Shown here: positions 1 through 9,592 of the stretch, in pieces | Position numbering within the stretch: position 1 is the first letter of the stretch | Layout of the letters: each line of letters begins with the position of its first letter | From: DASSBG01 sp963800395 | GTDB taxonomy: Bacteria; Pseudomonadota; Gammaproteobacteria; Xanthomonadales; Rhodanobacteraceae | Assembly (NCBI GenBank): GCA_963800395.1 | Contig: CAWDBD010000009.1 | Span: 1-64,000, forward strand | Direction of reading: 5' to 3' | Length of the DNA: 64,000 nucleotides | The notes under the pieces: generated by a model | The model's database searches: none | What the model saw: the letters and a program-made list of their open reading frames with translations, nothing else | What the model was told of the DNA's origin: nothing | Position numbers and translations under genes: made by a program

Positions 1-241
1 GGTCAGTGACCGGCTGCAGCGGCTGTCCGCAGCGTGTGCGGGAGCACACGCTGCCCTCCCGCATGCTCGCCTCTGGCAGCATGCTTGCCTGGCCCGGTTC
101 AAACGGGCTTTGTGTTCTGCGCAGACCTGTCCCGAAAGGGACCGCGGGTGCGCATCCATGGCGGGACAAGCATGCTCCCTGGACTTGCCGCAGGCTGCGG
201 CAACGCGCATCATGGTCGTTTTCAACGATGCGAGACGTGCC
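1..241. other. Leader region upstream of the S9 peptidase
   Basis: No gene is supported here. The clearest structure is a hairpin at about 32-53 with a 9-bp perfect stem (AGCGTGTGC) and a GGGA loop. A second weaker inverted repeat (GCATGC pairs) follows near 61-86. There is no T-run, so this is not a convincing intrinsic terminator. It could be a leader structure for the downstream gene or the 3' end of a gene outside the window. Confidence 0.4.
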
Positions 242-2320
242 ATGAAGATCAGTCGTTCCACGAAGATCATCAGCCTGATTACCGCACTTGCTGTTAGCGG
301 GGCCGCGTTGGCGGCGACGCATCCCTTTGACGTCAAGGATCTCGTGATGATGGATCGGGTCGGTGCGCCGGTCCTGTCACCAGACGGAAACACTGCGGCG
401 TTCACCGTGCGTTCCACCGATTACGATGCCAACAAGGGGCAGACCAGTCTGTGGACGGTGCCGGTGGCAGGCGGCAAGCCCGTGCAGCGGGCAGGTACGG
501 AGCCCGGGGCGGCTGATCCGCAATGGGCGCGCGATGGTAGCGGCATCTTCTTTCTGGCCAGCAAGGACGACCACACCCAGCTTTGGCGGGTTGCAGCGGC
601 TGGTGGTGCTGCAGGCGCGGTGAGCACGTTGCCACTGGACATCAATGGATACCGCATCTCCCCGGATGGCAAGCGGGTACTGATGTCGGTCGATGTATTC
701 ACCGACTGCCCGGTCGAAAAGGCATTGGCGTGTACCCGGGAACGCCTGGATCAGCGCAAGGACAGCAAGGTCTCCGGCATGCTCTACAAGCGCATGTTCG
801 TACGCCACTGGAGCCAGTGGATGGACGGGCGTCAATCCCAGCTTTTCATTGCGGATCTCAAGGACGATGGCACATTGGGCACCCCGCGCTGGCTGACGCG
901 CGGTATCGACGGTGACATACCCTCCAAGCCGTTTGGCGACGACAGCGAGTTCGTATTCTCGCCCGATGGCAAGACCGTCTATTTCGACGTGCGCATCGCC
1001 GGCAGCAGCGAGCCCTGGTCGACCAACTTCGACATCTATTCGGTGCCCGCGGACGGTTCGGCCGCGCCGCGCAACCTTACCGCGGCCAACAAGGCATGGG
1101 ATGCCTATCCGCTGCCCTCGCATGACGGCAAGACCTTGTACTTTCTGGCCATGAGCACGCCGGGCTTCGAGGCCGACCGCTTTGCGATCAAGGCCATGAA
1201 CCTGGCCGACGGCTCGATCCGCGAGGTCGATCCGGACTGGGACCGCTCCGCCGGCCCGCTGAAGCTGTCGGCCGATGGCAACACGCTTTACACCGCGGCC
1301 GATGACCGCGGCGACCACGCCCTGTTCGCGGTGGACGTGGACAGCGGCAAGGTCACGCGCGTGTTCGGCGACGGCAGCGTCAAGGGCTTCGACATCGCCG
1401 GCGATACCATCGTCGCAGCACGCCAGGACTTCCAGCATCCGACCGATCTGTACCGGCTCGGGGATACCGGGGCCAAGCAGATTACCCACTTCAATGCCGA
1501 CCGGCTGGCCGACATCAAGTTCGGAGATGCCGACTGGTTCAGTTTCAAGGGCTGGAACGGCGATTCGGTCCAGGGCTACGTGATCAAGCCGGTGGATTAC
1601 CAGCCGGGGAAAAAGTATCCGGTGGCGTTCATGATCCATGGCGGGCCGCAGGGTGCCTGGAGCAATGATTTCCACTACCGCTGGAATCCGGAGACCTATG
1701 CCGGTCAGGGCTTCGCCGTTGTAGCGATCAATTTCCACGGTTCCACCGGTTATGGCCAGGCTTTCACCAATGCCATCAGCGAGCACTGGGGTGACCGTCC
1801 GCTCGAGGACCTGCAGAAGGGTTGGGCCGCGGCGCTCAACAAGTATCCGTTCCTGGATGCCGATCGCGCCTGTGCGCTGGGCGCCAGCTACGGCGGCTAC
1901 ATGGTGTACTGGATGGCCGGCAACTGGAACAAGCCGTGGAAGTGCTTTGTTGATCATGACGGCGTGTTCGACAGCCGCATGATGTACTACGCCACCGAGG
2001 AGCTGTGGTTCGAGGAGCACGAAAACGGCGGCACCGAATACGAGCATCCGGCCAATTACGAGAAGTTCAATCCGCTCAATCACGTCAAGGACTGGCGCGT
2101 GCCGATGCTCGTCATCCATTCCGATCACGATTACCGCATACCGGTATCACAGGGCCTGGGTGCCTTTACCGCGTTGCAGCGCCAGGGCATTCCCAGCGAA
2201 TTTCTGCACTATCCAGACGAGACCCATTTCGTGTCCAAGCCACGCAACAGCGTGCAATGGCACCACACCGTGATGGCCTGGCTGAAGCGCTGGACCGGCA
2301 AGGACAGCCAGCAGCAATGA
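242..2320 (+). CDS. S9 family peptidase (dipeptidyl/acylaminoacyl-peptidase type), exported
   Basis: This is a serine peptidase of the prolyl oligopeptidase family (S9), expected to release short N-terminal peptides outside the cytoplasm. The 692-residue product starts MKISRSTK with a hydrophobic signal peptide ending near AALA. A WD40/PD40-like beta-propeller fills roughly residues 40-420 (repeated SPDG and DG-K-Y strands), followed by the alpha/beta hydrolase domain. The catalytic triad is visible: Ser about 549 in GASYGGYM, Asp about 630 in HDYRIP and His about 662 in DETHF. Upstream in-frame ATGs exist (for example at 212), but only the 242 start places the signal peptide at the N-terminus. 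The Shine-Dalgarno sequence is weak. A hairpin of two GGCAGGC-type arms follows the stop at 2329-2359. Confidence 0.92.
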   Translation: MKISRSTKIISLITALAVSGAALAATHPFDVKDLVMMDRVGAPVLSPDGNTAAFTVRSTDYDANKGQTSLWTVPVAGGKPVQRAGTEPGAADPQWARDGSGIFFLASKDDHTQLWRVAAAGGAAGAVSTLPLDINGYRISPDGKRVLMSVDVFTDCPVEKALACTRERLDQRKDSKVSGMLYKRMFVRHWSQWMDGRQSQLFIADLKDDGTLGTPRWLTRGIDGDIPSKPFGDDSEFVFSPDGKTVYFDVRIAGSSEPWSTNFDIYSVPADGSAAPRNLTAANKAWDAYPLPSHDGKTLYFLAMSTPGFEADRFAIKAMNLADGSIREVDPDWDRSAGPLKLSADGNTLYTAADDRGDHALFAVDVDSGKVTRVFGDGSVKGFDIAGDTIVAARQDFQHPTDLYRLGDTGAKQITHFNADRLADIKFGDADWFSFKGWNGDSVQGYVIKPVDYQPGKKYPVAFMIHGGPQGAWSNDFHYRWNPETYAGQGFAVVAINFHGSTGYGQAFTNAISEHWGDRPLEDLQKGWAAALNKYPFLDADRACALGASYGGYMVYWMAGNWNKPWKCFVDHDGVFDSRMMYYATEELWFEEHENGGTEYEHPANYEKFNPLNHVKDWRVPMLVIHSDHDYRIPVSQGLGAFTALQRQGIPSEFLHYPDETHFVSKPRNSVQWHHTVMAWLKRWTGKDSQQQ

Positions 2321-2425
2321 CCCTGAGTGTGTGAGGCAGGCGGCGTGCCTGCCGCACACCACTTTGCACATTGGCAACAGGCTTTGGGTACACTCCCGGA
2401 CACATGCGGTCACGGGAGGGATGTC

Positions 2426-5400
2426 ATGCGCAGGTCGTCTTGGATTGGGTTATTGCTTTGCGTGCTGGCGTGGCCGGCTTTCAGTCAGGCCATTCCCGAG
2501 CCGCTCAAGGGCTGGCAGGACTGGGTTCTGCATGACGTTCCGCAGCACGGCTGTCCGTTCCCGAGCGGCGGCAACGCCGCGTCCAATGCGCGCTACTGCC
2601 TGTGGCCGGGGCGGCTCGAGATCAGCGCAAGCGACGGTGGTGGCCGCTTCGAGGTCTCGGTCCGCGCCGATGCGAGCACCTGGCTGGACCTGCCCGGAAA
2701 TGACAGGCACTGGCCGCAGCAGGTGACCGACGGCGGACGACCGGTCGCGGTGCATGATCGAAATGGCACACCGGCGTTGCAGCTCGGTGCGGGCGAGCAT
2801 CGCATCGCCGGGCAATGGTCGCTGGGATGCGCTGCCCTCGCGGCTTGCCATGCCGGACAGCTACGCCCTGGTCTCGCTCGAGATCAACGGCCGCGCCGTG
2901 CCCGACTACGATCGCTCCTCTGCCGGCCTGACACTGGGTCACGGCAGCAGCGGTCCGCGCCAGGCCGATGCGCTATCGATGCGGGTGTTCCGGCGGCTCG
3001 AGGACGGCCTTCCGGCTCGGCTGAACACGCGACTGCGGCTCGATGTGGCTGGCCATGCGCGTGAGGCCGTGCTCGGGCCGGTGCTGCCAAAGGGCTTCGT
3101 GGCCACGCGGCTGCAATCGGCCCTGCCGGCCAGGCTGCAGGATGACGGCCGGCTGCGCGTGCAATTGCGTCCCGGCCAATGGCAGGTGACCCTGGAGGCA
3201 CGCGCCACCGAGGCCCTGACCTCGGTCGACATCACCTTGCCGGACTCGCCCTGGCCACGGCATGAAACCTGGAGCTATGCCGATGCGCCGAACCTTCGGC
3301 AGACCCGCGCCCAGGGACACGCGGTGGATGCTGCGCAGGCCGGGGTGCCAGGGGACTGGCAGCAGCTCCCGGCCTTTCAGCTGGACGCCAGCGACGGCCT
3401 TCAAATAGAGCCCGGCGTGCGGGCCGGCGAGGGCGGTGCCAGCGACCGTGTCCGTATCAACCGGCAGCTGTGGCTGGGGTTCGACGGTGACAGCTACCAG
3501 GCCAGGGACCACCTGACCGGTACCCTGGTGCATCCGCGCCGCTTCCAGGTCGGGGCGCCGTGGCAGCTGCTCGATGCCAGCGAGCACGGCCAGCCACTGC
3601 TGATCGGCAAGGGCGACAAGAACACCCGCGGCGTGGAGCTGCGCCACCGGCAGGTGAATATTGAAGCCGGCCTCGAGGCGCCGCGGCCGGCGCTGGCGGG
3701 GCTGCCGGCATCTGGTTGGCAGCTGACCCTGGATGATCTGGATGTGCATATCGACTTGCCGCCGGGCTACCGTCTGCTTGGCGCGCCCGGTGCCGATGCC
3801 TCGCCTGATTCCTGGGTCGCGCAATGGACGCTGCTGGACCTGTTCCTGCTGGCCCTGATTGCGCTGCTGTGCGGGCGTCTGCTGGGCTGGCCGATGGCAG
3901 TGCTTGCCGGGGGCTATCTGCTGCTCGCGCATCAGCAGTCCTTCGCCCCCTACCTGACCGTGCTGCTGGCTGCGGCGCTTGCCTTGCTTATGCGCGCGCT
4001 CCCGGTCGGACGCCTGCGCACGGGCGCGCATATCGCAGCAGCCGTGTTCCTGGTGCTGGCGGTGCTGTGGGCACTCCCGTTCGCCGGCCTGCAACTGCGC
4101 AATGCGCTGTATCCGCAGCTCGAGGCCAGCGTGCCGCATGCCGGCGTGGCCGACCTGGTGTCATCGCGCCAGGCTGCCATTCGCCGGGCCAAGACAGGTG
4201 TGGCCGACAACGAGCAGGCACGGCCGGCGCGACCGCCTGTGGTGGTCGAGGAAAAGAGCATGATGGCATTGCAGGCACCTCCAGCGCCCGCTGCTGTCGC
4301 CCCGGAGCCCGAACCGTTGCCGGATACCTCCATCGGCCCGGTGCAAACGGGCCCCGGCATCCCCGACTGGCACGTTGGCAACCGATATCACGTGCACTGG
4401 AACGGACCGGTGACGCCGGCACAGGGCATGCGGCTGATCATTGCGCCGGCCTGGCTGGTGCGCCTGTTGCGCGTGCTGGCGGTGCTGGCACTGGCCGTGC
4501 TGTTGGCGCGCCTGTTGCGCAGCGTGCTGCCGGAAGGGGGGCGCCGATGGCGGCCGGCGGCCGGTGCCGCAGCCTTGCTTCTGATCCTGCCCGCGCTGTT
4601 GCCGGCGGCCCAGGCGAGAGCTGCTGATGCGCCTTCGCAGGCATTGTTGCAGCAGTTGAAGCAGCGGCTGCTGGAGCCGCCCGATTGCGCGCCTGCCTGC
4701 GCCATGATCGCGCAGGCGCGTATCGAAGCCGGTGACACCGATGTCCAGGTGATGCTGCAACTGCAGTCAGAGGCCGCGGTGGCCGTGCCGATGCCCGGTG
4801 CAAGCGACGGACTGATCCTGGTCGCGGCCCGCGTGGACGGCCTAGCTGCCGAAATCGTCAGCGAGGGAGGCCGGACGCTGCTGCGGGTCGAGCGTGGCGT
4901 GCATGCGGTACAGCTGGATTATCGGGTGCGCGGCGACAACCTGGGCCTGACCTTTGCCGCCCTCAAGCCCAAGACGTTCCATGTCGGTGCCGCCGGCTGG
5001 CAGGTCACCGGCGTTGACGGCGACCGTTTGTCGGGTGACACCCTGTCGCTGGCGCGTGCCGGCAAGGCGGCCGACACCGGCAATGCCGAGGCACCGACTT
5101 CGCAGGACTTCCCGGCCTATGTGCATCTGACGCGAACGCTGCAATTGCGTACCGACTGGCATGTGCTCAATCGCGTGCAGCGCATCGCGCCGGCTGAGGC
5201 AGGTTTCAGCGTCTCGCTGCCGCTGCTGCCGGGCGAACATCCACTCGGCGAGGATGCGAGCGTGCATGATGGCCGCATCGAGATCAGCTTCCGCGCCGGG
5301 CAGCAGCAGGCGACCTGGCAGAGCCGCATCGAGCCGGTCACCGCGCTGAGCCTCTCGGCGCCGCCGCTGGCTGAGCGCAGCGAGACCTGGGAGGTCGTGG

Positions 5401-6488
5401 CGGCCTCGATCTGGCATGTCGAGGGCCAGGGCGTGCCGGCAGCGCCTGCCGACGGCATGCTGGCCTACCGGCCGCTGCCCGGCGAGACCTTGAAGCTCGC
5501 CGTGCAACGGCTCGAGCCTGCACCCGGGGACAGCGCGGCAATCGACCGCGTCAAGCTGGACACCCGCATGGGCGATCGCGCCAGCGATCTGCAACTGGCG
5601 TTGACGGCACGCAGCACCCGCGGCGGCGAGCATGCCGTGAAGCTGCCGACGGATGCCTCGCTGATCGACGCCAGCCGTGATGGCCGCAAGCTCACGCTGG
5701 CCCTGGACAAAGGCATACTGTCCCTGCCGCTGCTGCCGGGGCCGCACCGCTATTCGATCAGTGCGCGCGAGCCGGGCGGCATTGGCCTGGTGACGCGCGT
5801 GCCCGATGTGGACATGCAGGCCGAAACCGCCAATATCGACATCTCACTGACTATTCCGCAGGCACGTTGGGTGCTGTGGACCTGGGGGCCGCAGAACGGT
5901 CCGGCCGTGCTGTACTGGCCGCAGCTGATCCTGCTGCTGCTGGTGGCCTGGGGCCTGGCCCGCTTCGCGCCAACCCCGCTCAAGCTGCAGCACTGGATCC
6001 TGCTCGGGCTCGGCTTCTCCACCTTCGCCTGGAGCGCGTTCGCGCTGGTGGCGGCCTGGCTGATCCTGATCGGCGCGCGCGGTCGCGTCCCTGCGGTACG
6101 GCAATGGTCGCACCCCGCATTCAACCTGATGCAGATCGGGTTGGCACTGCTGACCGTGCTGGCACTGATGGTGCTGATAGGCGCCGTGCCGCGCGGACTG
6201 CTCGGAGTACCCGACATGCACGTGACCGGCAATGGTTCGAGCGCCTCGCAACTGCACTGGATGCTGGATCGCAGCGACGGCCCGCTGCCGAACGCGGGTG
6301 TCTTCAGCCTGCCGCTGTGGTGCTACAAGGCCGCGATCCTGGCCTGGGCCTTGTGGCTGGCCAATGCCCTGATTGGCTGGTTGCGCTGGGCATTCACTAG
6401 CTGGAGTGCCGGCGGCTATTGGCGCGGGGGTGATGCGGACGAGGCGCCGCCCGAGTCGACGGAGGCGCCGACGCGCACGGACGAGTGA
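2426..6488 (+). CDS. Very large unrecognised exported/membrane protein, frameshifted near 2822
   Basis: I do not recognise a named family. Translation starts at ATG 2426 behind a good Shine-Dalgarno (GGGAGG, 2415-2420) and gives a signal peptide (MRRSSWIGLLLCVLAWPAFS). The reading frame continues to about 2821, then the protein carries on one frame over to the stop at 6488. Dropping the single C at 2822 gives a smooth junction (QWS-WDALPSRL) and an uninterrupted protein of about 1353 residues. Visible parts are a beta-rich periplasmic-looking N-terminus, a cluster of membrane helices (about 3830-4150), another helix at about 4440-4520, a long beta-rich middle and a C-terminal membrane cluster (about 5900-6400). 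There are no enzyme motifs. As written the gene is broken; the intact second frame suggests a recent mutation or a base-calling error. Confidence 0.75.
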
Positions 6489-7195
6489 GCGCGCGAACTT
6501 CTGTCATGGGGCAGGGCGGATATCGAGTCGCCCTGCCAGTTCGTCATGCCGGGTGCTAGCGCGCGGTGATCCGGAATCCGCTCGCCTGCATGACAGGCAG
6601 GTATCCTCTGGGCGGGATCCGCTTCGCTTCTCCCGCATGACGCCTCATTTATTGAAGAGCCTTCGCGGCTTACAGCCGCGAGCTACTTTCTCTTGCTTGT
6701 CCAAGAGAAAGGTAGCCAAAGAGAATGACACCCCTTTTCCGCGCCCTGCGGACGTCCTGTCCGCAGGGTTCGTGTGTGGTGGCTGGGCTTTTCGACAGCA
6801 CATCCTGTGCTGGCGAAAAGGCGAGTGCGTCCCTGCACTCGCCCCTGCGGGCCTTGTCATCCACCACCCACCGCTGCACAGGGGCCCCGAAAAAGCCAGC
6901 GCGCGTCCTGCGCGCCCGAAGGGCGTGAAATACATGAAAAAGCGTAGGGCCGGAGCAGCGAAGCGGGTCCCGCCGTGCAGGCGACAAGCCACGCCGGTTC
7001 CGTTGCAAGGCTCCGTAAGCCGGCCTCCCCGTTCCAGGAGCCATACCTCGCGCCGGGGTACGGGTCCCGGCGCGCAGGAAGCCGTGCCGAGGGTCCGCCG
7101 TCAGGCGCGCTCGCGGCACTGCTGGCAAACCGGCAACAGGCATCCCGGTCCCGCGCAAGCAGGAACACCTCGCAACCGGTGGCAGGCCGTGCGGC
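6489..7195. other. Gene-free stretch rich in hairpins
   Basis: No credible gene lies here. The open frames that cross it have shadow-like compositions dominated by R, P and A. A hairpin with an 8-bp stem (GCAGGGCG/CGCCCTGC, 6511-6536) follows the large membrane gene and may end its transcript, though no T-run is present. From 6664 to 6916 there is a run of further hairpins, listed separately, and more GC palindromes occur at about 6964-6974 and 7050-7074. The segment around 6684-6740 resembles, from memory, a dispersed repeat common in Xanthomonadaceae genomes. I cannot verify that here. Confidence 0.5.
6664..6916 (-). other. Tandem hairpins with GGA loops on the minus strand (CsrA/RsmA-sponge-like)
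   Basis: Read on the minus strand, five consecutive stem-loops carry GGA in the loop: 6899-6915 (6-bp stem, loop AGGAC), 6821-6842 (8-bp stem, loop AGGGAC), 6788-6820 (stem of 7+6 bp, loop AGGAT), 6744-6768 (10-bp perfect stem, loop AGGAC) and about 6688-6712 (CTT-GGAC-AAG inside a TTTCTCTT/AAGAGAAA stem). CsrA/RsmA binds GGA presented in hairpin loops, with a preferred ACARGGAUGU context, and the hairpin at 6788-6820 contains ACAGGATGT. The array lies 3' of the minus-strand lipid-transport operon that ends at 7196. A function as a 3'UTR or small-RNA sponge is inference only. Confidence 0.45.
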
Positions 7196-7831
7196 TCAGT
7201 CTCCGGAGGTGTCGGCTACCGTCATCTGCGGCATCGCCCAGGCAACGACCTGGGCGCTCAACCGATCCGCAGCCTTGCCGAAGGCCTCGACCACACTGGG
7301 CACATCGGTGGCGCCGACCGGTATTCGGCTCTCGAACTGGCGGGTGGCGACGACCTGGTGGTCGGTGCCCCGGATCAGCATGGCATCCAGGCGGATCACC
7401 ACGGTGGGTGTCTTGTGCCCGCCGTATTCGGATTGAAAGGCGTCCAGGGTGCCGTCGATCAGGAAGTCGGAGCCCAGGCTGACATCGTCACCGAATACGG
7501 CACTCACGCCAGGCGTGTGGCGGAAGGCACCGATCATGCGATCACGCAGCATTTGCGGCGCGGCCTGATTCCAGCGGGCTCCATGGTAGACACTGACGCG
7601 GTTGCTTTCCGGTACAACCACGATGCGTTTGCCCGCCACCATTCCGGTAGCCTGCGGCGTATTGACGCGCAGTTGCCATGCGGAGGCGGGCTTGCTGTCA
7701 GCGCGCGATACTGCGTCGTGCGCTGCTGGCAGACGGTAGATGTCCACCGGCTCGGCGTGAGGCAGCAGGCCGCTGCAGGCACTGAGCAGTACGGGAAACA
7801 GTACGACTGTCCATCGGAGTTGGTGTTTCAT
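7196..7831 (-). CDS. ABC-type transport auxiliary lipoprotein (PqiC/DUF330-like)
   Basis: This is the outer-membrane-facing lipoprotein partner of an Mce-type lipid transporter. The 211-residue product has a lipoprotein signal peptide with lipobox LSAC (Cys about 19). The remainder resembles the ABC-type transport auxiliary lipoprotein family (PF03886, which includes PqiC): a YRLP start to the mature domain, the PESNRVSVYHGARW segment and a C-terminal stretch ending in VAWA. It is the last gene of a four-gene minus-strand operon, and its ATG overlaps the TGA of the MCE gene (ATGA). The GGA-hairpin array lies in its presumed 3' untranslated region. Confidence 0.82.
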   Translation of the reverse strand: MKHQLRWTVVLFPVLLSACSGLLPHAEPVDIYRLPAAHDAVSRADSKPASAWQLRVNTPQATGMVAGKRIVVVPESNRVSVYHGARWNQAAPQMLRDRMIGAFRHTPGVSAVFGDDVSLGSDFLIDGTLDAFQSEYGGHKTPTVVIRLDAMLIRGTDHQVVATRQFESRIPVGATDVPSVVEAFGKAADRLSAQVVAWAMPQMTVADTSGD

Positions 7832-8772
7832 TTGGGTGTGTACTCCCGTGGTCGTTCGCCGCCCAGCAGGTAGCCGGCCGGGTTGTCGCCAAAGCGGCTG
7901 CTGATCGTCTGCAGTGACTGCAGCGTTTGGCGCAATTCCCGGATGGCCGGCCCGATATCGGCCAGGCCACTCATGCCACTTTGCAAGGCGACGCGGTTGT
8001 CAGCCAGAAGCTGGTCGACCAGTTTTGCGGCGTGATTCAGCGATGCCACGGCCTGATTGGCATTGTTCAAAAGCTCGGCACCGTTATTGCCCAGCAGTCG
8101 ATTGGTGGTACGTGCCAGATCCTGGGTCTGATCGAGGGTGCCATTGAGTTTGCGGCTGGCCTCGGCAAGCTGCTGAATCAGCAGCCGCAGATCCTTGCGC
8201 TGGTCGGCGATGGCGCCGGTTGCCTTGTCGAGGTGGTCGAGGGTCCTGGAAATGCGTTCCACGTTGTCGCTGGAAAGCAGCTCACTGGCGCGGGTGATGA
8301 TGTCACTGACCTTGGTCACGATATCCTCGCCGCCAGCGAGCAACTTGCTCAGTGCCGAGTCGTCTGCCTCGATGGTCGGTATTTTTTCACTGCCGCGGGG
8401 TTTCAGAAGTGCGCTTTGCGGCGTTCCGCCAGTCAGCTGGATGAAGGCCACGCCGGTCAGGCCGGTCAGGCCCAGCTTGGCGCGGGTATCGATCTTGATC
8501 GGAGTTCTGGCGGCTACCCGTATGCGGACCAGTACCTTGCTGGGATTTTTCGGGTCCAGCTTGAGTTGGTCGACATCGCCCACCCGAATGCCGTTGTATT
8601 GCACCATGCCGCCCTGGGACAGGCCGGTGACGGCCTCGGTAAACACGATGTCATAGAAGTCGTACTGGCGCGAGATGCTGGTTTTGGCCAGCCACAGCGC
8701 AAACAGCATGGCAGCCGCCACCACCAGGATGGTGAAGGTACCGATCAGGATGTGGTGGGCTCGGGTTTCCAT
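7828..8772 (-). CDS. MCE domain-containing substrate-binding protein (MlaD-like)
   Basis: This periplasmic, inner-membrane-anchored subunit forms the lipid-binding ring of an Mce/Mla transporter. The 314-residue protein has one N-terminal transmembrane helix (about residues 8-28, ILIGTFTILVVAAAMLFALWL), then the MCE domain (about 38-115; GLSQGGMVQYNGIRVGDV and the GLTGLTGVAFIQLTGG segment are typical). A long helical C-terminal region follows (about 140-300). This matches the phospholipid-trafficking MlaD family, and the extended helical tail is more like the Mce proteins of four-gene operons than the short E. coli MlaD. It overlaps the lipoprotein gene downstream by 4 nt and lies 1 nt after the ATPase stop. 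Confidence 0.9.
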   Translation of the reverse strand: METRAHHILIGTFTILVVAAAMLFALWLAKTSISRQYDFYDIVFTEAVTGLSQGGMVQYNGIRVGDVDQLKLDPKNPSKVLVRIRVAARTPIKIDTRAKLGLTGLTGVAFIQLTGGTPQSALLKPRGSEKIPTIEADDSALSKLLAGGEDIVTKVSDIITRASELLSSDNVERISRTLDHLDKATGAIADQRKDLRLLIQQLAEASRKLNGTLDQTQDLARTTNRLLGNNGAELLNNANQAVASLNHAAKLVDQLLADNRVALQSGMSGLADIGPAIRELRQTLQSLQTISSRFGDNPAGYLLGGERPREYTPK

Positions 8773-8773
8773 C

Positions 8774-9592
8774 TCATGTCTCCTCGCTCAGACTGCCGGC
8801 AGGCTCGGTTTCCCCGCTCAGGGCCTCCTTGCCGGCTTCGGCCGCGCGACCGCGCGGGCCGTGGAAATAGTCCTGTATCCAGGCATCCGGGTTGTTGGCC
8901 ACCTGTTCCAGTGGACCGACGTCCAGCACACGGCGCTGCGACAATACTGCAACACGGTCGCAGATGGCATACAGCGTGTCCAGGTCGTGGGTGACCATGA
9001 ACACGCTCAGGCCAAGCGCATCGCGCAGCGTGCGCAGCAGGCGGTCGAAGGCCGAGGCACCGATCGGATCCAGGCCGGCAGTGGGCTCGTCCAGAAACAG
9101 GATTTCCGGGTCCATGGCGAGCGCCCTGGCCAATGCCACGCGCTTGCGCATGCCGCCGGAAAGCTCGGCGGGGACTTTGCTGGCAACATCCTGGGCCAGC
9201 CCGACCAGGGCCAGTTTCATGCGAGCCACATTCTGCGCTTCGTAGGGCGGCAGGCCGGCATGCTCCACCAGCGGCAGGGCCACGTTCTCGCACACATTCA
9301 AGGAGGAAAACAGGGCACCCTCCTGGAAAAGTACACCAAAGCGCTGCTCCAGTTGCGAGCGACGCTCGGGGTCCAGTTGCAGCAGATTCTCGCCGAATAC
9401 GCGGATGCTGCCAGCGGTCGGTCGTTGCAGGCCGATGATCGAACGCAGCAGCACCGATTTGCCGGTGCCCGAGCCGCCGACCACGCCCAGAATTTCGCGC
9501 GGATACACGTCAAGGTCAAGGTCTTCGTGCACGACCTGCTGGCCGAAGCGGTTGACCAGTCCGCGCACCTCGATGATGGGATCTGCACTCAC
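8774..9592 (-). CDS. Mce/Mla-type ABC transporter ATP-binding protein
   Basis: This cytoplasmic ATPase would drive lipid movement through the adjacent permease and MCE protein. The 272-residue product shows Walker A GGSGTGKS (about residues 36-43), signature LSGGMRKRV, Walker B ILFLDEPTAGLDP and an H-loop (VTHD). This is the MlaF/Mkl type, with the family's FQEGALFSSL segment after the Q-loop. The start codon is GTG at 9592, and its GTGA overlaps the stop of the permease gene, so the two are translationally coupled. The next gene begins 1 nt after its stop. Compared with MlaF, the C-terminus is extended by a charged tail. Confidence 0.9.
   Translation of the reverse strand: MSADPIIEVRGLVNRFGQQVVHEDLDLDVYPREILGVVGGSGTGKSVLLRSIIGLQRPTAGSIRVFGENLLQLDPERRSQLEQRFGVLFQEGALFSSLNVCENVALPLVEHAGLPPYEAQNVARMKLALVGLAQDVASKVPAELSGGMRKRVALARALAMDPEILFLDEPTAGLDPIGASAFDRLLRTLRDALGLSVFMVTHDLDTLYAICDRVAVLSQRRVLDVGPLEQVANNPDAWIQDYFHGPRGRAAEAGKEALSGETEPAGSLSEET

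Noticed and set aside
377..2128. A 583-codon minus-strand frame opposite the S9 peptidase
   Set aside because: The peptidase triad, signal peptide and propeller are all on the plus strand; the antisense product has no family features.
6373..7482. A 369-codon plus-strand frame over the hairpin region
   Set aside because: It starts inside the large membrane protein gene, crosses the hairpin array and runs into the antisense of the lipoprotein gene; composition is R/P/S-rich with no domain.
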